DNA of 64,000 bases. It comes from Chthoniobacteraceae bacterium. Lineage in GTDB: Bacteria; Verrucomicrobiota; Verrucomicrobiia; Chthoniobacterales; Chthoniobacteraceae. The translations under genes and the position numbers were made by a program. Shown here one piece after another: positions 16,761-26,292 of this stretch (positions are counted from its first letter, which is position 1; each line of letters opens with the position of its first letter). The stretch lies in contig JAQGOL010000042.1 in NCBI GenBank assembly GCA_028293625.1, positions 186,001-250,000 on the forward strand. Reading direction: 5' to 3'. The notes beneath the pieces are model-generated. The model was not told where the DNA came from and did not search any database. It saw only the letters and a list, made by a program, of their open reading frames with translations.

Positions 16761-18932
16761 TTACTGGATTCGGCGTCCAATGACGGCGGCAAGTTCGGCG
16801 GAACGAAAGGGCTTGGAAAGGTAATCGTCCATCCCGGCGGCCAGACAAACTTCGCGGTCGCCGGCCAAAGCGTTGGCGGTCATCGCGATGATATAAGTAT
16901 GCCTTTGGCTCCCCTCGAGCTCGCGAATGGCGGCCGTCGCGGTGTAACCGTTCATATCGGGCATCTGGCAATCCATCAGCACAATGTCATAGGCTTTTTT
17001 CTTCAGCGCGGCCAGAACCTCATACCCATTTTCAACCAGGTCAGCCTGATAACCGAGCTTCCGCAAATGAGCCATGGCGACCTTCTGGTTCACTGTATTA
17101 TCTTCAGCCAGAAGGATACGTACATGGGAAAAAAGGAGTGTTTCCGCCGATGATTTTTCATTCAACGACGCAGCGGGTTTCACCTGCGCGTTGGCTGCGA
17201 CCTTCTTCACGCATTCGAAGAACTTCGCCTGGCGCACCGGCTTGGAGCGGCACTCGATAAACCCGGCCTCCGTGAGTTTTTCGTCAGGAATACGCTGACC
17301 GTAATCGGTTAATAAAATGAGCCGCGTGCTGGCGATAAGCGGATCGCTTTTGATCGAGCGAGCCAAAGAAAGCCCGTCGATATCCGGCATTTCCTGATCG
17401 ATCACGGCAAAGAGGTATGGATCGTTTTCAATGGCGGCCTTGTGCAAGCGCTCAAGCGCCACCGTGGCCGATGCGGCAGCATCGTTGCGCACTCCCCACG
17501 CCGAGAGTTGTTCGTGAAGAAACGCGCTGCTTGTCGCATTATCGTCCACCGTCAGGCAGCGGATATTTGGAAGCCGTCCGTATGGCGACGCAACGGCGCC
17601 CTGCTGTTTTTCAAAGCGGACCGAAAACCAGAACGTCGATCCCTGGCCCACCACGCTCTCAAGTCCTATTTTGCCGCCCATCAATTCCACGATCTGGCGT
17701 GAGATCGTAAGCCCGAGACCTGTTCCTCCGTAACGCCTCGTGGTGGAAAGATCCGCTTGGTTAAAGGACTCAAACAATCGCGTGCGAGCCTCGGCAGGAA
17801 TCCCGATGCCGGTATCTTTAACGCAAAAATGCAGCTCCACATCCTCAGCCGTTTCGTCAACCAGGGTGACCGTCAGACTGACCTCGCCTTTAGCCGTGAA
17901 TTTGATCGCGTTTCCAATCAGGTTAACAAAAACCTGACGCAACCTATTTGAATCGCCGCGCAGCGCCGTGGGGACATTTGGTTTTACCAAGCCGGCCAGT
18001 TCAAGCCCGGCTCCCTGGGCGCGTCCGGCCAGAAGTTCAAGAGCGCCTTCCACACTCTCATGCAGATCAAAATCGACCACCTCCACGATGACTTTGCCGG
18101 CCTCCATTTTTGAAAAATCGAGGATGTCGTCGATGATGGTCAGGAGTGCCTCGGCGCTTTCGAGAATGGTTTTTGCATAGTCTTCCTGCGAGTCGTCAAG
18201 GCAGGTATCGACCAGAAGGTTGGTCATGCCGATGATTCCATTCATCGGAGTGCGGATTTCATGGCTCATATTCGCCAGGAATTGCGCCTTGATTTTAGCC
18301 GACTCCAAAGCGGCATCGCGCGCCTGGGCGGCAATGGCATTGGCAATCTCAAGCTCCCGTGTCCGTTCGCTCACGGTGCGTTCAAGCAGCTCAAGGTTCT
18401 GACGGGACCCCTGTAACAAAGACCATTTCTCAGTAAGCGCATGGGCAAACTGCAGCACTTCGATGGTATCGAACGGTTTTTTTAAGATAAGCAGCCGCTC
18501 CGGCGTGCCGATCATCTCCATCATTTGCTCCCACGAATAATCGGAATACGCGGTGCAAATAACAACCTGAAGGTCCGGATCGACTTCCCAAAGTTTGATC
18601 GCGGTCTCAATCCCGTCCCACCCCGGCGGCATTCGCACATCCATAAACACCATCGCGTAACGCTGCCCTGTCTCAAGCGTCGCTTTGACAAGATCAAGCG
18701 CTTCACTCCCCTGAAAGGCAAAATGCATCTCAAAACGCACCCGTGGATTTGCCACAGCCGCGTTGCCAAAGATCTCCGCCTCTTCGGCGTCAAACTCCGT
18801 GCCCGCGGTATCCAGATCGAAGATTTTTTTAAAATCGGCATGAATGGCTTCGTTGTCATCGACGACCAGAATCCGATGATTTTTTTGAAAAACGCCGCCA
18901 GCGATGCTGGGCGGACTCGATGGAGAGATCAC
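16761..18932 (-). CDS. Hybrid sensor histidine kinase/response regulator (REC-HisKA-HATPase-REC-REC)
   Basis: The GTG at 18932 gives 723 residues; a TTG at 18986 would extend it, and no clear ribosome site decides. Domain order: an N-terminal receiver ([11 protein letters not shown], phosphoacceptor in [14 protein letters not shown]); a linker coiled coil; HisKA with [11 protein letters not shown] (His224); HATPase with [16 protein letters not shown] and [15 protein letters not shown] second receiver ([22 protein letters not shown]) and a third ([24 protein letters not shown]) follow. There is no membrane segment, so input probably comes through the first receiver, as in phosphorelays. No output gene is adjacent. 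Confidence 0.92.
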   Translation of the reverse strand: MISPSSPPSIAGGVFQKNHRILVVDDNEAIHADFKKIFDLDTAGTEFDAEEAEIFGNAAVANPRVRFEMHFAFQGSEALDLVKATLETGQRYAMVFMDVRMPPGWDGIETAIKLWEVDPDLQVVICTAYSDYSWEQMMEMIGTPERLLILKKPFDTIEVLQFAHALTEKWSLLQGSRQNLELLERTVSERTRELEIANAIAAQARDAALESAKIKAQFLANMSHEIRTPMNGIIGMTNLLVDTCLDDSQEDYAKTILESAEALLTIIDDILDFSKMEAGKVIVEVVDFDLHESVEGALELLAGRAQGAGLELAGLVKPNVPTALRGDSNRLRQVFVNLIGNAIKFTAKGEVSLTVTLVDETAEDVELHFCVKDTGIGIPAEARTRLFESFNQADLSTTRRYGGTGLGLTISRQIVELMGGKIGLESVVGQGSTFWFSVRFEKQQGAVASPYGRLPNIRCLTVDDNATSSAFLHEQLSAWGVRNDAAASATVALERLHKAAIENDPYLFAVIDQEMPDIDGLSLARSIKSDPLIASTRLILLTDYGQRIPDEKLTEAGFIECRSKPVRQAKFFECVKKVAANAQVKPAASLNEKSSAETLLFSHVRILLAEDNTVNQKVAMAHLRKLGYQADLVENGYEVLAALKKKAYDIVLMDCQMPDMNGYTATAAIRELEGSQRHTYIIAMTANALAGDREVCLAAGMDDYLSKPFRSAELAAVIGRRIQ

Positions 18933-19309
18933 GGTTTTGATATTACAAGGAGATGCCGGGGGTGGTAAGCAAAAGCGTGGGAACAATTGTTTTCCGCTGT
19001 CACAAAATTATCGTTCAGAAAAGTCAATCGTCCTTCCAATTGCAAAATGACAAGAACGTCGTGATGAAGGCCAGCGCACTCTTTGGAACCGCAAGGCAGG
19101 AAGGCGCTTATCGGCATGGTTCAATCGCCTTTCTTAAATAGTCAACCCGCTCAGCATGGGTGGCCGGATTCCCTTTCCCCACGATCAAACGGAGTTCAAG
19201 GGTAAATGTAGAAGTCGGCCGGTTACCAGGCAGGCAACCGCGCGACTTTGAACGTTGAAACAACGGCGTGCCGGTCATGCGTTGTGGGGGAAATGGAGAG
19301 GATACAAGG
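18933..19309. other. Intergenic region between two kinase genes
   Basis: These 377 bp lie downstream of the PAS-rich kinase and upstream of the hybrid kinase. I see no convincing gene. A 62-codon minus frame (18929-19117) overlaps the kinase start and lacks family resemblance. The region should hold a terminator for the first gene (a hairpin at 19220-19240 is the best candidate) and the promoter of the hybrid kinase. Confidence 0.6.
19220..19240 (-). terminator. Candidate hairpin downstream of the PAS-rich kinase
   Basis: Read on the minus strand, CGGTTGCC-TGCCT-GGTAACCG forms an 8-bp stem with one G-U pair and a 5-nt loop, about 70 nt after the kinase stop. There is no run of U after it, so it is not a classical intrinsic terminator. 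Confidence 0.3.
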
Positions 19310-22300
19310 TTAGTTCTGCTTAATCCCGTGATCTGTTAGAATCGGGAGTTCAAGTGTGAAGGTGGCGCCCAAGCCGGGTCCGTCGCTCTGCACGCGCAAA
19401 GTGCCGCCCATTTGTTGAGCTGCCAGCACTCCGCTATGAAGGCCAAAGCCGTGGCCTTCTTTTTTTGTTGTAAAGCCGTGCCCGAATATCCGGGTAAGAT
19501 TCTCGGCCGGAATGCCAATCCCGTTGTCGCTCACACTGACTGCGACGCGATCGGTGCCAGCTAGAGCAATCCGTAAAACGAGCTTCTTATGTCCATGGCT
19601 GCTCTCCGAGAGGGCGTGCTTTGCGTTTTGGACAAGATTAACCAGGATCTGAAGAACCTTATGTTTTTCGATGCAAACCGCCGGCACCTCCTCAAACTCG
19701 CGAACGACGTCAAGTTGATGCCGGTTCAAAGCCGCTCCATGCATTTGCAGTGCATCTTCAACCAACCCGGCAAGCGGCAGTATCTCCTTGACGCCTGCAA
19801 CATTTGCATAGCTCTGCTGCATGGCGACGATTTCCTTAATATGCTCAATGTTGCGGGCAAGAAGCGCAAGTTCGTTGAGCACCGCTGACTGCTCTTCAAC
19901 GAGCTTCTGAGCTAATCTGGAAAGAAAACGTGGCAGCTTGATACCCGCCGGATCATTGGAAAAAAAGCCGCTGAGGTCCCCCTCGTTACTTTGTAGCAAG
20001 TCGGCCGTTTTTGAGACCGTGACGATTCGTGACCGGCGCACCTTGTCGGAGATCACCGCGCAGGAGACATTCACGCTATTAAGCACATTGCCGACATTAT
20101 GCAGCACGCTCGAGGCTACTTCGGTCATCCCGGCATGGCGGGAAACATCAAGCAATTGCATATGCATGCGCTGCATTTCCAACTCAGCGCGCTTTTGCTC
20201 GGTGATGTCGCGAAACGTCCAGATCCGCCCGTAATAAGTGTTATCCTTTCCTACAACCGGAGCCGTATACCGATCCAGGACAGAGCCGTCCGCGAGTTCA
20301 ATCTCGTCGCGGCTGGTTTCATTGGGATGACTATTAAGGTAAGTGACCTTCTCAAGAAAACCGGCCGGGTCTTTCGTATTCGCCAGGACAAATTGCACGA
20401 CTGCCATGTCGTCCTGCCGGGCAAGGATCTCAGTGGGGATCTTCCACATTTTGACAAACTGACGGCTCTGCAGGATTTGCTTGCCGTCCATGTCCACAAC
20501 CAGCGTGCCATCGAGGGTTGAGTCGACCTGGGCTTCAAGTAATGCCGTTTTGCGCTGCAGTTCTTCCTGCGCCCGCATCCGGGCGGAGACATCAAGGGTG
20601 ACTCCCCGCATCCCGATGAGTTCACCGGCCGCGTCACGCATGGCCACCAGATGTGTTTCCCCCCATACCGTCCGGCCATCCCGCGCCAGGAGCCGGAATA
20701 AGAGCTGACTTTCAGCAAGACGGCCCGCGAAGACTTCGAGGGCTACATCAACCACCCGCTGCCGATCGTCGGGATGTACACGGCTCAAACTAAAGCCCGG
20801 CGTGGCGAGCCATTCCTCGGCACTGAACCCGTAGATTGTCTGCACATAATTGCTGACAAAATCGGCTCCGGAATTGCCGGCCATCGGCTTATGCGTCTCA
20901 AACACCACCGCCGGCACGCTGTTAAGAATATCGGCCAGCCGCCGGCGCTCCCCGGCAAGCTGGGTGGCCATTTCCTTTTGAAGCGCCTCGTGACGTTTGC
21001 GTTCGCTGATGTCTTCCACCTGCGAGATGAAATAAAGCGGGTCTCCCCCGGAGTTACGGACAATTGAAGCGGTCAGGAGCGTCGAAACGATATGCCCTTT
21101 TTTATGAATATAACGTTTTTCGATTTGGTAGCTTCGCAACTCGCCGCTGATAAGCCGACTGACCAAAGCGAGGTCTCCTTCGAGGTCCTCGGGGTGGGTG
21201 ATTTCCTGAAAGGTGATCTCCAGCAGACGCGCCTCCGAATAACCGACAATCTCGCAGATTTTTTGGTTCACTTTGAGCCAATGGCCTTGGAGAGAAACCA
21301 GCGCCATCCCGATGCCGGCAAATTCAAAGCCGAGCCTGAAACGCTCCTCGCTTTCCTGAAGGGCGGTTTCCGCGCGCTGAATTTCGGTGATATCTTCGTA
21401 GGTGCCGAGCACGGCAAAAACGTGCCCATCGGCATCACGCACGGGCACTTTGCTTGTGCGCAACCAGCCTGTGGAGCCGTCCGAGCGCCTTTGGATCTCG
21501 GCGTATTGGGACCTGGCGATACCGGACCGAATCACCTCGATGTCATCCGCGCGGTAGCGTTCCGCATCGGTTGTCCAGACGAGTTCGAAATCTGTTTTGC
21601 CCACGACATCGGCCGGGGACGCCAGGCCGGTGTCTTGGGCAAAGGCGCGATTGCACGCAATGAAAGTCAGATCGGTGCTTTTTAAGAAAACGCGTTGGGG
21701 AAGATGATCAACGATTGTCTGGAGCATTGCCTGAGTACGGCAAAACTCTTTGGTTCGTTCGCCCACCTGCTGCTCAATGCTGTTATTCAACGCCTCCAGC
21801 GTTGCCTGACGCTGCGCGATCACGAGCATTTCCAGACAGCTCTGACGGATAGAAATGAAAAGAAACAAATCAAGGAACAAAACCCATCCGGTATGTTCAA
21901 TCCACCGCGCCGGGCTGATGGAGAGCACGCCGAAGATCGATTGCGGCAGGTAGATCCCGCGAAGAACATGGTCGGCAATAACAAGCACCGAGGCTGACGC
22001 AATCAGGCGCCAATCACGGTAAAACGCCAGAAACGCAAGCGATCCAAAAATATGGAAATGCGTCTCGATGCGGCCCCCGCTTAAATGAATGAGCAGGGAG
22101 GACATCAACATCTGAGCAACGGCGATCGTATGGCGCGTCAACCTTGTTCCAGGCCGGACGAGTGCGTTGTAAACCGGCCAGACCGTCATCAGGCTTCCAA
22201 GCAGCAGCGCCGCCCAAACGTGCGGATGCACGAAGCTGGCCGGCCCGTCCCACGTCCTGGGAGATATCCAAAGCGCGGCGAGGAGACCCGCCATCCATTG

Positions 22301-22465
22301 CAACGGCAGCAGCCATGCAAAGAGCCGATCGCTCCGTTTGTAAATCTCCTGCCTGTGACGCGCCCACAATTCTTCCACGCGCTGCTCAGTGCCAGGAAGA
22401 GACGGCTCCCCTATTGCGGGCATACGATCGTTTTCCGCAATTCGCCCGTTCCAAAAATCGGACAT
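19310..22465 (-). CDS. Membrane-bound multi-PAS sensor histidine kinase
   Basis: This 1051-residue protein begins with about six membrane helices (48-215). One holds the motif GGRIETHFHIFGSLAFLAFYR, seen here over about 20 residues, which I recall from other sensor kinases and chemoreceptors. A coiled coil (218-250) and four PAS domains (about 258-370, 375-500, 513-630, 640-760) with PAC-like ends follow. The kinase core has an unusual His box, SSVLHNVGNVLNS (His789), then NLVQNAKHALSE, SVSDNGIGIP and GHGFGLHSG. This His-box type is common in kinases of this phylum. The start overlaps the RedB-like gene by 55 bp; an internal ATG at 22423 overlaps by 13 bp and is an alternative. It probably phosphorylates the NarL-type regulator two genes upstream. 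Confidence 0.88.
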   Translation of the reverse strand: MSDFWNGRIAENDRMPAIGEPSLPGTEQRVEELWARHRQEIYKRSDRLFAWLLPLQWMAGLLAALWISPRTWDGPASFVHPHVWAALLLGSLMTVWPVYNALVRPGTRLTRHTIAVAQMLMSSLLIHLSGGRIETHFHIFGSLAFLAFYRDWRLIASASVLVIADHVLRGIYLPQSIFGVLSISPARWIEHTGWVLFLDLFLFISIRQSCLEMLVIAQRQATLEALNNSIEQQVGERTKEFCRTQAMLQTIVDHLPQRVFLKSTDLTFIACNRAFAQDTGLASPADVVGKTDFELVWTTDAERYRADDIEVIRSGIARSQYAEIQRRSDGSTGWLRTSKVPVRDADGHVFAVLGTYEDITEIQRAETALQESEERFRLGFEFAGIGMALVSLQGHWLKVNQKICEIVGYSEARLLEITFQEITHPEDLEGDLALVSRLISGELRSYQIEKRYIHKKGHIVSTLLTASIVRNSGGDPLYFISQVEDISERKRHEALQKEMATQLAGERRRLADILNSVPAVVFETHKPMAGNSGADFVSNYVQTIYGFSAEEWLATPGFSLSRVHPDDRQRVVDVALEVFAGRLAESQLLFRLLARDGRTVWGETHLVAMRDAAGELIGMRGVTLDVSARMRAQEELQRKTALLEAQVDSTLDGTLVVDMDGKQILQSRQFVKMWKIPTEILARQDDMAVVQFVLANTKDPAGFLEKVTYLNSHPNETSRDEIELADGSVLDRYTAPVVGKDNTYYGRIWTFRDITEQKRAELEMQRMHMQLLDVSRHAGMTEVASSVLHNVGNVLNSVNVSCAVISDKVRRSRIVTVSKTADLLQSNEGDLSGFFSNDPAGIKLPRFLSRLAQKLVEEQSAVLNELALLARNIEHIKEIVAMQQSYANVAGVKEILPLAGLVEDALQMHGAALNRHQLDVVREFEEVPAVCIEKHKVLQILVNLVQNAKHALSESSHGHKKLVLRIALAGTDRVAVSVSDNGIGIPAENLTRIFGHGFTTKKEGHGFGLHSGVLAAQQMGGTLRVQSDGPGLGATFTLELPILTDHGIKQN

Positions 22466-23064
22466 CCAAATACAGGCGGGCTCGCTGCCAAGACCGCCCG
22501 TTTATTCAATTGGTCAGCCAGGGCGCTGCGTCCCGGATTTTCCCCCGCATGGCCTCGCGATGCCGTAATCCCGCCGCTGAAACCGAGCTTTCCGGTTTCG
22601 TCATAAAACACCACATATCCGGACGTGTCAGCCCCGAAGCGCACGGTCTCGCTCCCCTCCATATCGCTGTGGAGTTCCACGCCCGGAATGGCGGCGGCCA
22701 CATTTCGCAGATCCGTGGAAGGCAGCTGTTCGGAGCCCTCAGTCGGATCGTAAAAAACGACATGGACGCGCACCGGCGCGCTGTTTTGGGCAAGTAACGC
22801 GTCAAGTTCGCCAAGGGTAGCCCGCGTGCAGGGACAGTGGGAGTGAGCAAAGAGAATCAGGGTCGGCTTGCCAGCAGTGCGTTCCACCAAACTTTCCTCT
22901 GGCCATAACGCAGGGCTGGCACGGCGGCTGCCGGCATGACTCTCGTAATTGGAGAGCGCCGCCAAACCAATTACGCAAAGCCCCAGCCAAATGACTCCGA
23001 TAAAAAGCGAAGCCCCGCGCCGGTGAAGCGGCTGTCTCGGAGGGGAAAGTGAATCAATCGGCAT
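22411..23064 (-). CDS. RedB-like membrane-anchored thioredoxin-fold protein
   Basis: This 217-residue protein has one N-terminal membrane segment (about 18-38) followed by a periplasmic thioredoxin-like domain. The strand PTLILFAHSHCPCT carries a Cys-Pro-Cys pair (Cys77, Cys79) where thioredoxins have CXXC. The rest (RVHVVFYDPTEGSEQ, then FSGGITASRGHAG) resembles proteins annotated RedB. A redox or metal-related role is inferred. It lies between a NarL-type response regulator and a multi-PAS membrane kinase, overlapping the kinase gene, so it may supply the redox input of that pathway. Identity as RedB is from memory of the family and not certain. Confidence 0.6.
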   Translation of the reverse strand: MPIDSLSPPRQPLHRRGASLFIGVIWLGLCVIGLAALSNYESHAGSRRASPALWPEESLVERTAGKPTLILFAHSHCPCTRATLGELDALLAQNSAPVRVHVVFYDPTEGSEQLPSTDLRNVAAAIPGVELHSDMEGSETVRFGADTSGYVVFYDETGKLGFSGGITASRGHAGENPGRSALADQLNKRAVLAASPPVFGCPIFGTGELRKTIVCPQ

Positions 23065-23107
23065 GGTTGAACCTTCCCTATAGAGCGAGCCACGTGCCGC
23101 GCACGCG

Positions 23108-23129
23108 GTGGAAATTAGTTCATTTCCAC
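23108..23129. promoter_or_regulatory. Inverted repeat between regulator and RedB-like genes
   Basis: GTGGAAAT-TAGTTC-ATTTCCAC is a perfect 8-bp dyad with a 6-bp spacer, 44-65 bp before the RedB-like start. It fits an operator for a dimeric regulator such as the adjacent NarL-type protein, or a weak hairpin between the genes. Confidence 0.35.
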
Positions 23130-23213
23130 TGCCGGAATTCCAGATGCCCTTTTCGGCGGAAAAATTCCGCAGCAGCTCGATTAGTTCAGCGCTTAAACAG
23201 TGCCCGGGCCGCG

Positions 23214-23873
23214 TCAGCTTGAAATGATATTGTTGCGAATCGCGTACCGGATCAGGTCGCTGAACGCATGGAGCCCCAGCTTTTTCATGATGGTTGCGCG
23301 GTGGGTCTCGGCGGTCTTGATGCTGATCCCAAGCGCCGCGGCCACTTCCTTGTTGCTCGCGCCTTCACCAAGAAGCTGCACGATCTCGCGTTCCCGTGCC
23401 GTCAGACGTCCCTGGCCTGTCTCTTCATCGCCCGATTTTTTCTCCCTCAAAAATTTTGCGAAAAGGATCTCACCCACCTCGGTTGTAAAATATGACTTGT
23501 GATCCGCAAGCGCGCGCAATGCGGTTTGCAACGACTCGGTGCCTGCGGTCTTTGAAATGTAACTGCGTGCCCCCGCTTCGAATACCTGATGCACCAGCGC
23601 CTCGGTCTCGTGCCCGGTGAAAATAAGCACCTCGGTTTCCGGGCAGACCTTTTTGATCTGCCGCGTGGCTTCCAATCCGTTGAGCACCGGCATCGCCATG
23701 TCCATGATGACAATATCCGGATGCAGCTTTTCGGCCAGTTCGACGGCTTCGCGGCCTGTTCTGGCTTCAGCGCAAACAGACCAGCCCGAGAGCGTTTCCA
23801 CCAATGCACGCAGTCCCCGGCGGACCATCGCGTGGTCATCAGCCAGCAGCACCCGGATTAATTGTTCAGACAT
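23214..23873 (-). CDS. NarL/FixJ-type response regulator
   Basis: This 219-residue regulator has an N-terminal receiver (RVLLADDHAMVRRGL, phosphoacceptor Asp58 in IVIMDMAMPVLNG, then the conserved Lys in YISKTAG). A C-terminal LuxR-type helix-turn-helix follows (about 150-210, LTAREREIVQLLGEGASNKE and KTAETHRATIMKKLGLH). Length and architecture are standard. It is the first of three same-direction genes that continue with the RedB-like protein and the multi-PAS kinase; the 150-bp gap after it holds an inverted repeat. A DNA-binding transcription factor controlled by that kinase is the likely role. Confidence 0.93.
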   Translation of the reverse strand: MSEQLIRVLLADDHAMVRRGLRALVETLSGWSVCAEARTGREAVELAEKLHPDIVIMDMAMPVLNGLEATRQIKKVCPETEVLIFTGHETEALVHQVFEAGARSYISKTAGTESLQTALRALADHKSYFTTEVGEILFAKFLREKKSGDEETGQGRLTAREREIVQLLGEGASNKEVAAALGISIKTAETHRATIMKKLGLHAFSDLIRYAIRNNIISS

Positions 23874-23995
23874 CAGCTAAAAGTGTAATGAACTGGCAAC
23901 AGGCAGCCAAATATCTTGGCGCGCAACCTTCGAAAAATCGATGCTTCCCATTTGAAAAGTGAAGAGGGTCGGGTGGGATTTGTTCATCTTTGGAT

Positions 23996-24871
23996 TTAAC
24001 GATGCACTATCAACCCAATGGCAGCCAGCACCAGTGCCGCCCCCCCCAATCGGCGCAGCATGACAGGCGTTCCCTGCGAGCGCTCAACATTGGCGAACCA
24101 ATGGCCAACGCTCCAAACCAGGATCACACTCCAGATTCCTCGCGAGCTGTAGATGATGTTGGTGGTGGTTGCTGAACCAAACACCATGATCGAGTAGGCG
24201 ACTCCAATGCACTGAAGGCCGAGGAAAAGACCACCCGGAACGACCCAGCGCCATGGCAGCAGCCGCAAGCTTCCATTGAAAAAGGGGATCAGGCCAAACG
24301 AACAGATCGTGACCATTGCAAACATTGCCGGAGCAAAATGGCCAAATCCCCAGAGCGGCGCCCATTTCTGGCAAAATACATCGGTGAGTGCAAAGCAGGC
24401 GGCAGCGCTGAACCCGAAGCACAAACCAGCAACGAGGGAGTGTGTCCGATGCGGCTTGCCGATGCCAAGGAGCGCCGTGGCAAGCGTGGTCAAAAGCGCC
24501 GCCAGCCAGGTTGATCCATTCAGAGGTTCGGCTCCAAGAAGCACCGAGAAGAGCGCGACAAAGATCACCTTGGTCCCAAGCACCGGTGTGGCCACCGACA
24601 CGTCGCCCCGGCTTAACGCGAGAAATGTGAAGATTTGCCCGACAAAAAAGAAGAGCCCGCAGAGCGCCGCGTGCCAGAGATGAACAAACGCAAACGGCTT
24701 TCCGCCCATCAACCAGAACGGCGCGAACATTGCCGCCATGATCAAATTAGAGGTGAAACTGATCCGCCACGGACCGATGCCGTCTTCGGTCGCCCGTTTA
24801 AGCATCAGCGCGGCCACCGCGTAAAGAAAAGCGGCAAGCAGCGGTAAAAGCAGCGGCAGGGTGGTCGGCAT
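23996..24871 (-). CDS. EamA/DMT-superfamily transporter
   Basis: Inner-membrane protein of 291 residues with about ten hydrophobic helices arranged as two five-helix EamA repeats. The second half contains the typical SSRGIWSVILVW segment before the last helices. The ATG at 24871 is chosen because it opens directly into the first helix; the frame extends to 24973 but the extra residues are not hydrophobic and would overlap the divergent gene's promoter region. DMT transporters export amino acids, nucleotides or other metabolites; the substrate cannot be read from sequence. It stands alone between a regulator and a divergent exported protein. Confidence 0.85.
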   Translation of the reverse strand: MPTTLPLLLPLLAAFLYAVAALMLKRATEDGIGPWRISFTSNLIMAAMFAPFWLMGGKPFAFVHLWHAALCGLFFFVGQIFTFLALSRGDVSVATPVLGTKVIFVALFSVLLGAEPLNGSTWLAALLTTLATALLGIGKPHRTHSLVAGLCFGFSAAACFALTDVFCQKWAPLWGFGHFAPAMFAMVTICSFGLIPFFNGSLRLLPWRWVVPGGLFLGLQCIGVAYSIMVFGSATTTNIIYSSRGIWSVILVWSVGHWFANVERSQGTPVMLRRLGGAALVLAAIGLIVHR

Positions 24872-24991
24872 CGAGGCGCAGACGCTGCCGCGAACATCGG
24901 CATCAGGCAAGTTTCCATTACTGGCGGAGCGGCCTCCTTGAAATCCGAGATTCGGTGTACATTTTTCCCCCAACCTGCTATCATCACGTTA

Positions 24992-25537
24992 ATGAAAGCT
25001 CTTCCCAGGACTCTTCTCTCCGCCTTGTCGGTTGCCCTGCTCGCCATGACCGCGTTGGGCGAGTCAACCGCCACCCTGCTTACCGAAGCGCAGACGGCCT
25101 ATTTGCGCGGCGATCTGGAGACGGCCAAACGCAATTTTGAACTGGTCAACCAGATCGATTCCCATAACACCACGGCGATTAACTATTTACGGATGATCAA
25201 AGTGCAGCAGGCAAAAGGCAACGCCGCTTCCAAGGTGGAAAAGGAACTTGCCACAGTCGTGTTGCCCCAGGTCCAATTTCGTGAGGCGACCCTTGGGTCC
25301 GCCCTGGACGCGCTCAAGCGCCAGATCGCCAAGGCTTCGGAGGGAAAGGTCAACGTCAGCTTCGTATTGCAACTTCCCGAGGAGACCGTGAAAACGGCGC
25401 CTGTTACATTGAATCTTTCCAATGTTCCTGCAAAGGAAGTGCTTCGTTACATGGGGGAACTCGTCAATGTGACCTTCGCTTATGAAGCTTACGCAATCGT
25501 TGTTAGGCCAAAAGTGGTCAAGGCTGAGGTAAAATAA
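24992..25537 (+). CDS. Small exported protein with TPR-like and secretin-N (STN)-like parts
   Basis: This 181-residue protein begins with a signal peptide (about 1-22, cleavage after LGE/ALG). The ATG at 24992 is used instead of an upstream TTG. Residues 25-70 look like one and a half TPR helices (AYLRGDLETAKRNFELVNQ). Residues about 85-178 have the alternating pattern of an STN/secretin N-domain: VVLPQVQFREATLGSALDAL, then VTLNLSNVPAKEVLRYMGEL and VTFAYEAYAIVVRP. Stand-alone exported proteins of this type are frequent in Verrucomicrobia as I recall; a role in secretion or envelope binding is inferred. Its last 20 bp overlap the 3' end of truA on the other strand. Confidence 0.65.
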   Translation: MKALPRTLLSALSVALLAMTALGESTATLLTEAQTAYLRGDLETAKRNFELVNQIDSHNTTAINYLRMIKVQQAKGNAASKVEKELATVVLPQVQFREATLGSALDALKRQIAKASEGKVNVSFVLQLPEETVKTAPVTLNLSNVPAKEVLRYMGELVNVTFAYEAYAIVVRPKVVKAEVK

Positions 25538-26291
25538 TCGGAGCGATCTCCGTTTTGTAGGTGACCCTGACCAGAAAAAGCCCTTCCGCCGGCGCCGCAA
25601 AACTGCTCTTGATACGGCCTTCGCCGGCGAGCAATTCGCCGATTCGCTCCAGTTCGGCACGGCCCTGGCCTACGCGTGCCATCGTGCCGATTAAGAGCCG
25701 CACCATGCGGTAAAGGAAACCTTCCCCGTGAAAGCGCACGGTGATAAGCGCCCCGCGCCGCTGTACCGAGATCCGGTGAATGGTGCGCACCGTATTCTCT
25801 CCAGGCTTGCCGCGGTTGGCCGCAAACCCGCCAAAGTCGTGCCGTCCCTCCAGCATGCGCGCACATGCCCGAATCCGGTCGATGTCGAGCGGCGTTGGAA
25901 AATGCCAAACCCGCCCGCGCTCAAGCGGATGCAAAACCGGCGAGTTCCAAATCCGGTAGGCATAAATTTTCCCGGAAGCATCAAAACGCGCGTGAAAATC
26001 CGCGCGGGCGCGAGTGACTTTTAGGATGCGGATTTCGCCGGGCAAAAAGGAATTCAGCGCCGTAAGCCAGCGTGGAAGCGTGAGCTTTTTGTCAGGCACA
26101 TCGGCATGCGCGACCTGCGCAAGCGCGTGGACGCCGGAATCGGTGCGGCCGGCCCCGTGCACGACGATGCGCTCGCCGCACAGCTGAAAAAAAGCGCGTT
26201 CGATATGATCCTGAATCGCCTCCCCGCCGGCCTGGCTTTGCCAGCCTCGAAACGGGCCGCCATCGTAGGCGACCTGCATTTTCAGGCGCAC
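25518..26291 (-). CDS. truA: tRNA pseudouridine(38-40) synthase
   Basis: TruA isomerises uridines 38-40 in the anticodon arm of tRNAs. The protein has 257 residues from the GTG at 26291, one base after the ruvX stop. A TTG at 26321 lies inside ruvX and is less likely. The catalytic Asp51 lies in GAGRTDSGVHALAQV. The N-terminus has the usual YDGGPFRGWQSQ and the C-terminal half carries FHGEGFLYRMVRLLIGTM. It is the last gene of a manC-ruvX-truA run. Its stop region overlaps the end of the convergent STN-like gene by 20 bp. Confidence 0.95.
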   Translation of the reverse strand: MRLKMQVAYDGGPFRGWQSQAGGEAIQDHIERAFFQLCGERIVVHGAGRTDSGVHALAQVAHADVPDKKLTLPRWLTALNSFLPGEIRILKVTRARADFHARFDASGKIYAYRIWNSPVLHPLERGRVWHFPTPLDIDRIRACARMLEGRHDFGGFAANRGKPGENTVRTIHRISVQRRGALITVRFHGEGFLYRMVRLLIGTMARVGQGRAELERIGELLAGEGRIKSSFAAPAEGLFLVRVTYKTEIAPIILPQP

Positions 26292-26292
26292 C

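Noticed and set aside
18929-19117. 62-codon minus frame before the hybrid kinase
   Set aside because: It has no family resemblance and overlaps the preferred kinase start; more likely leader DNA.
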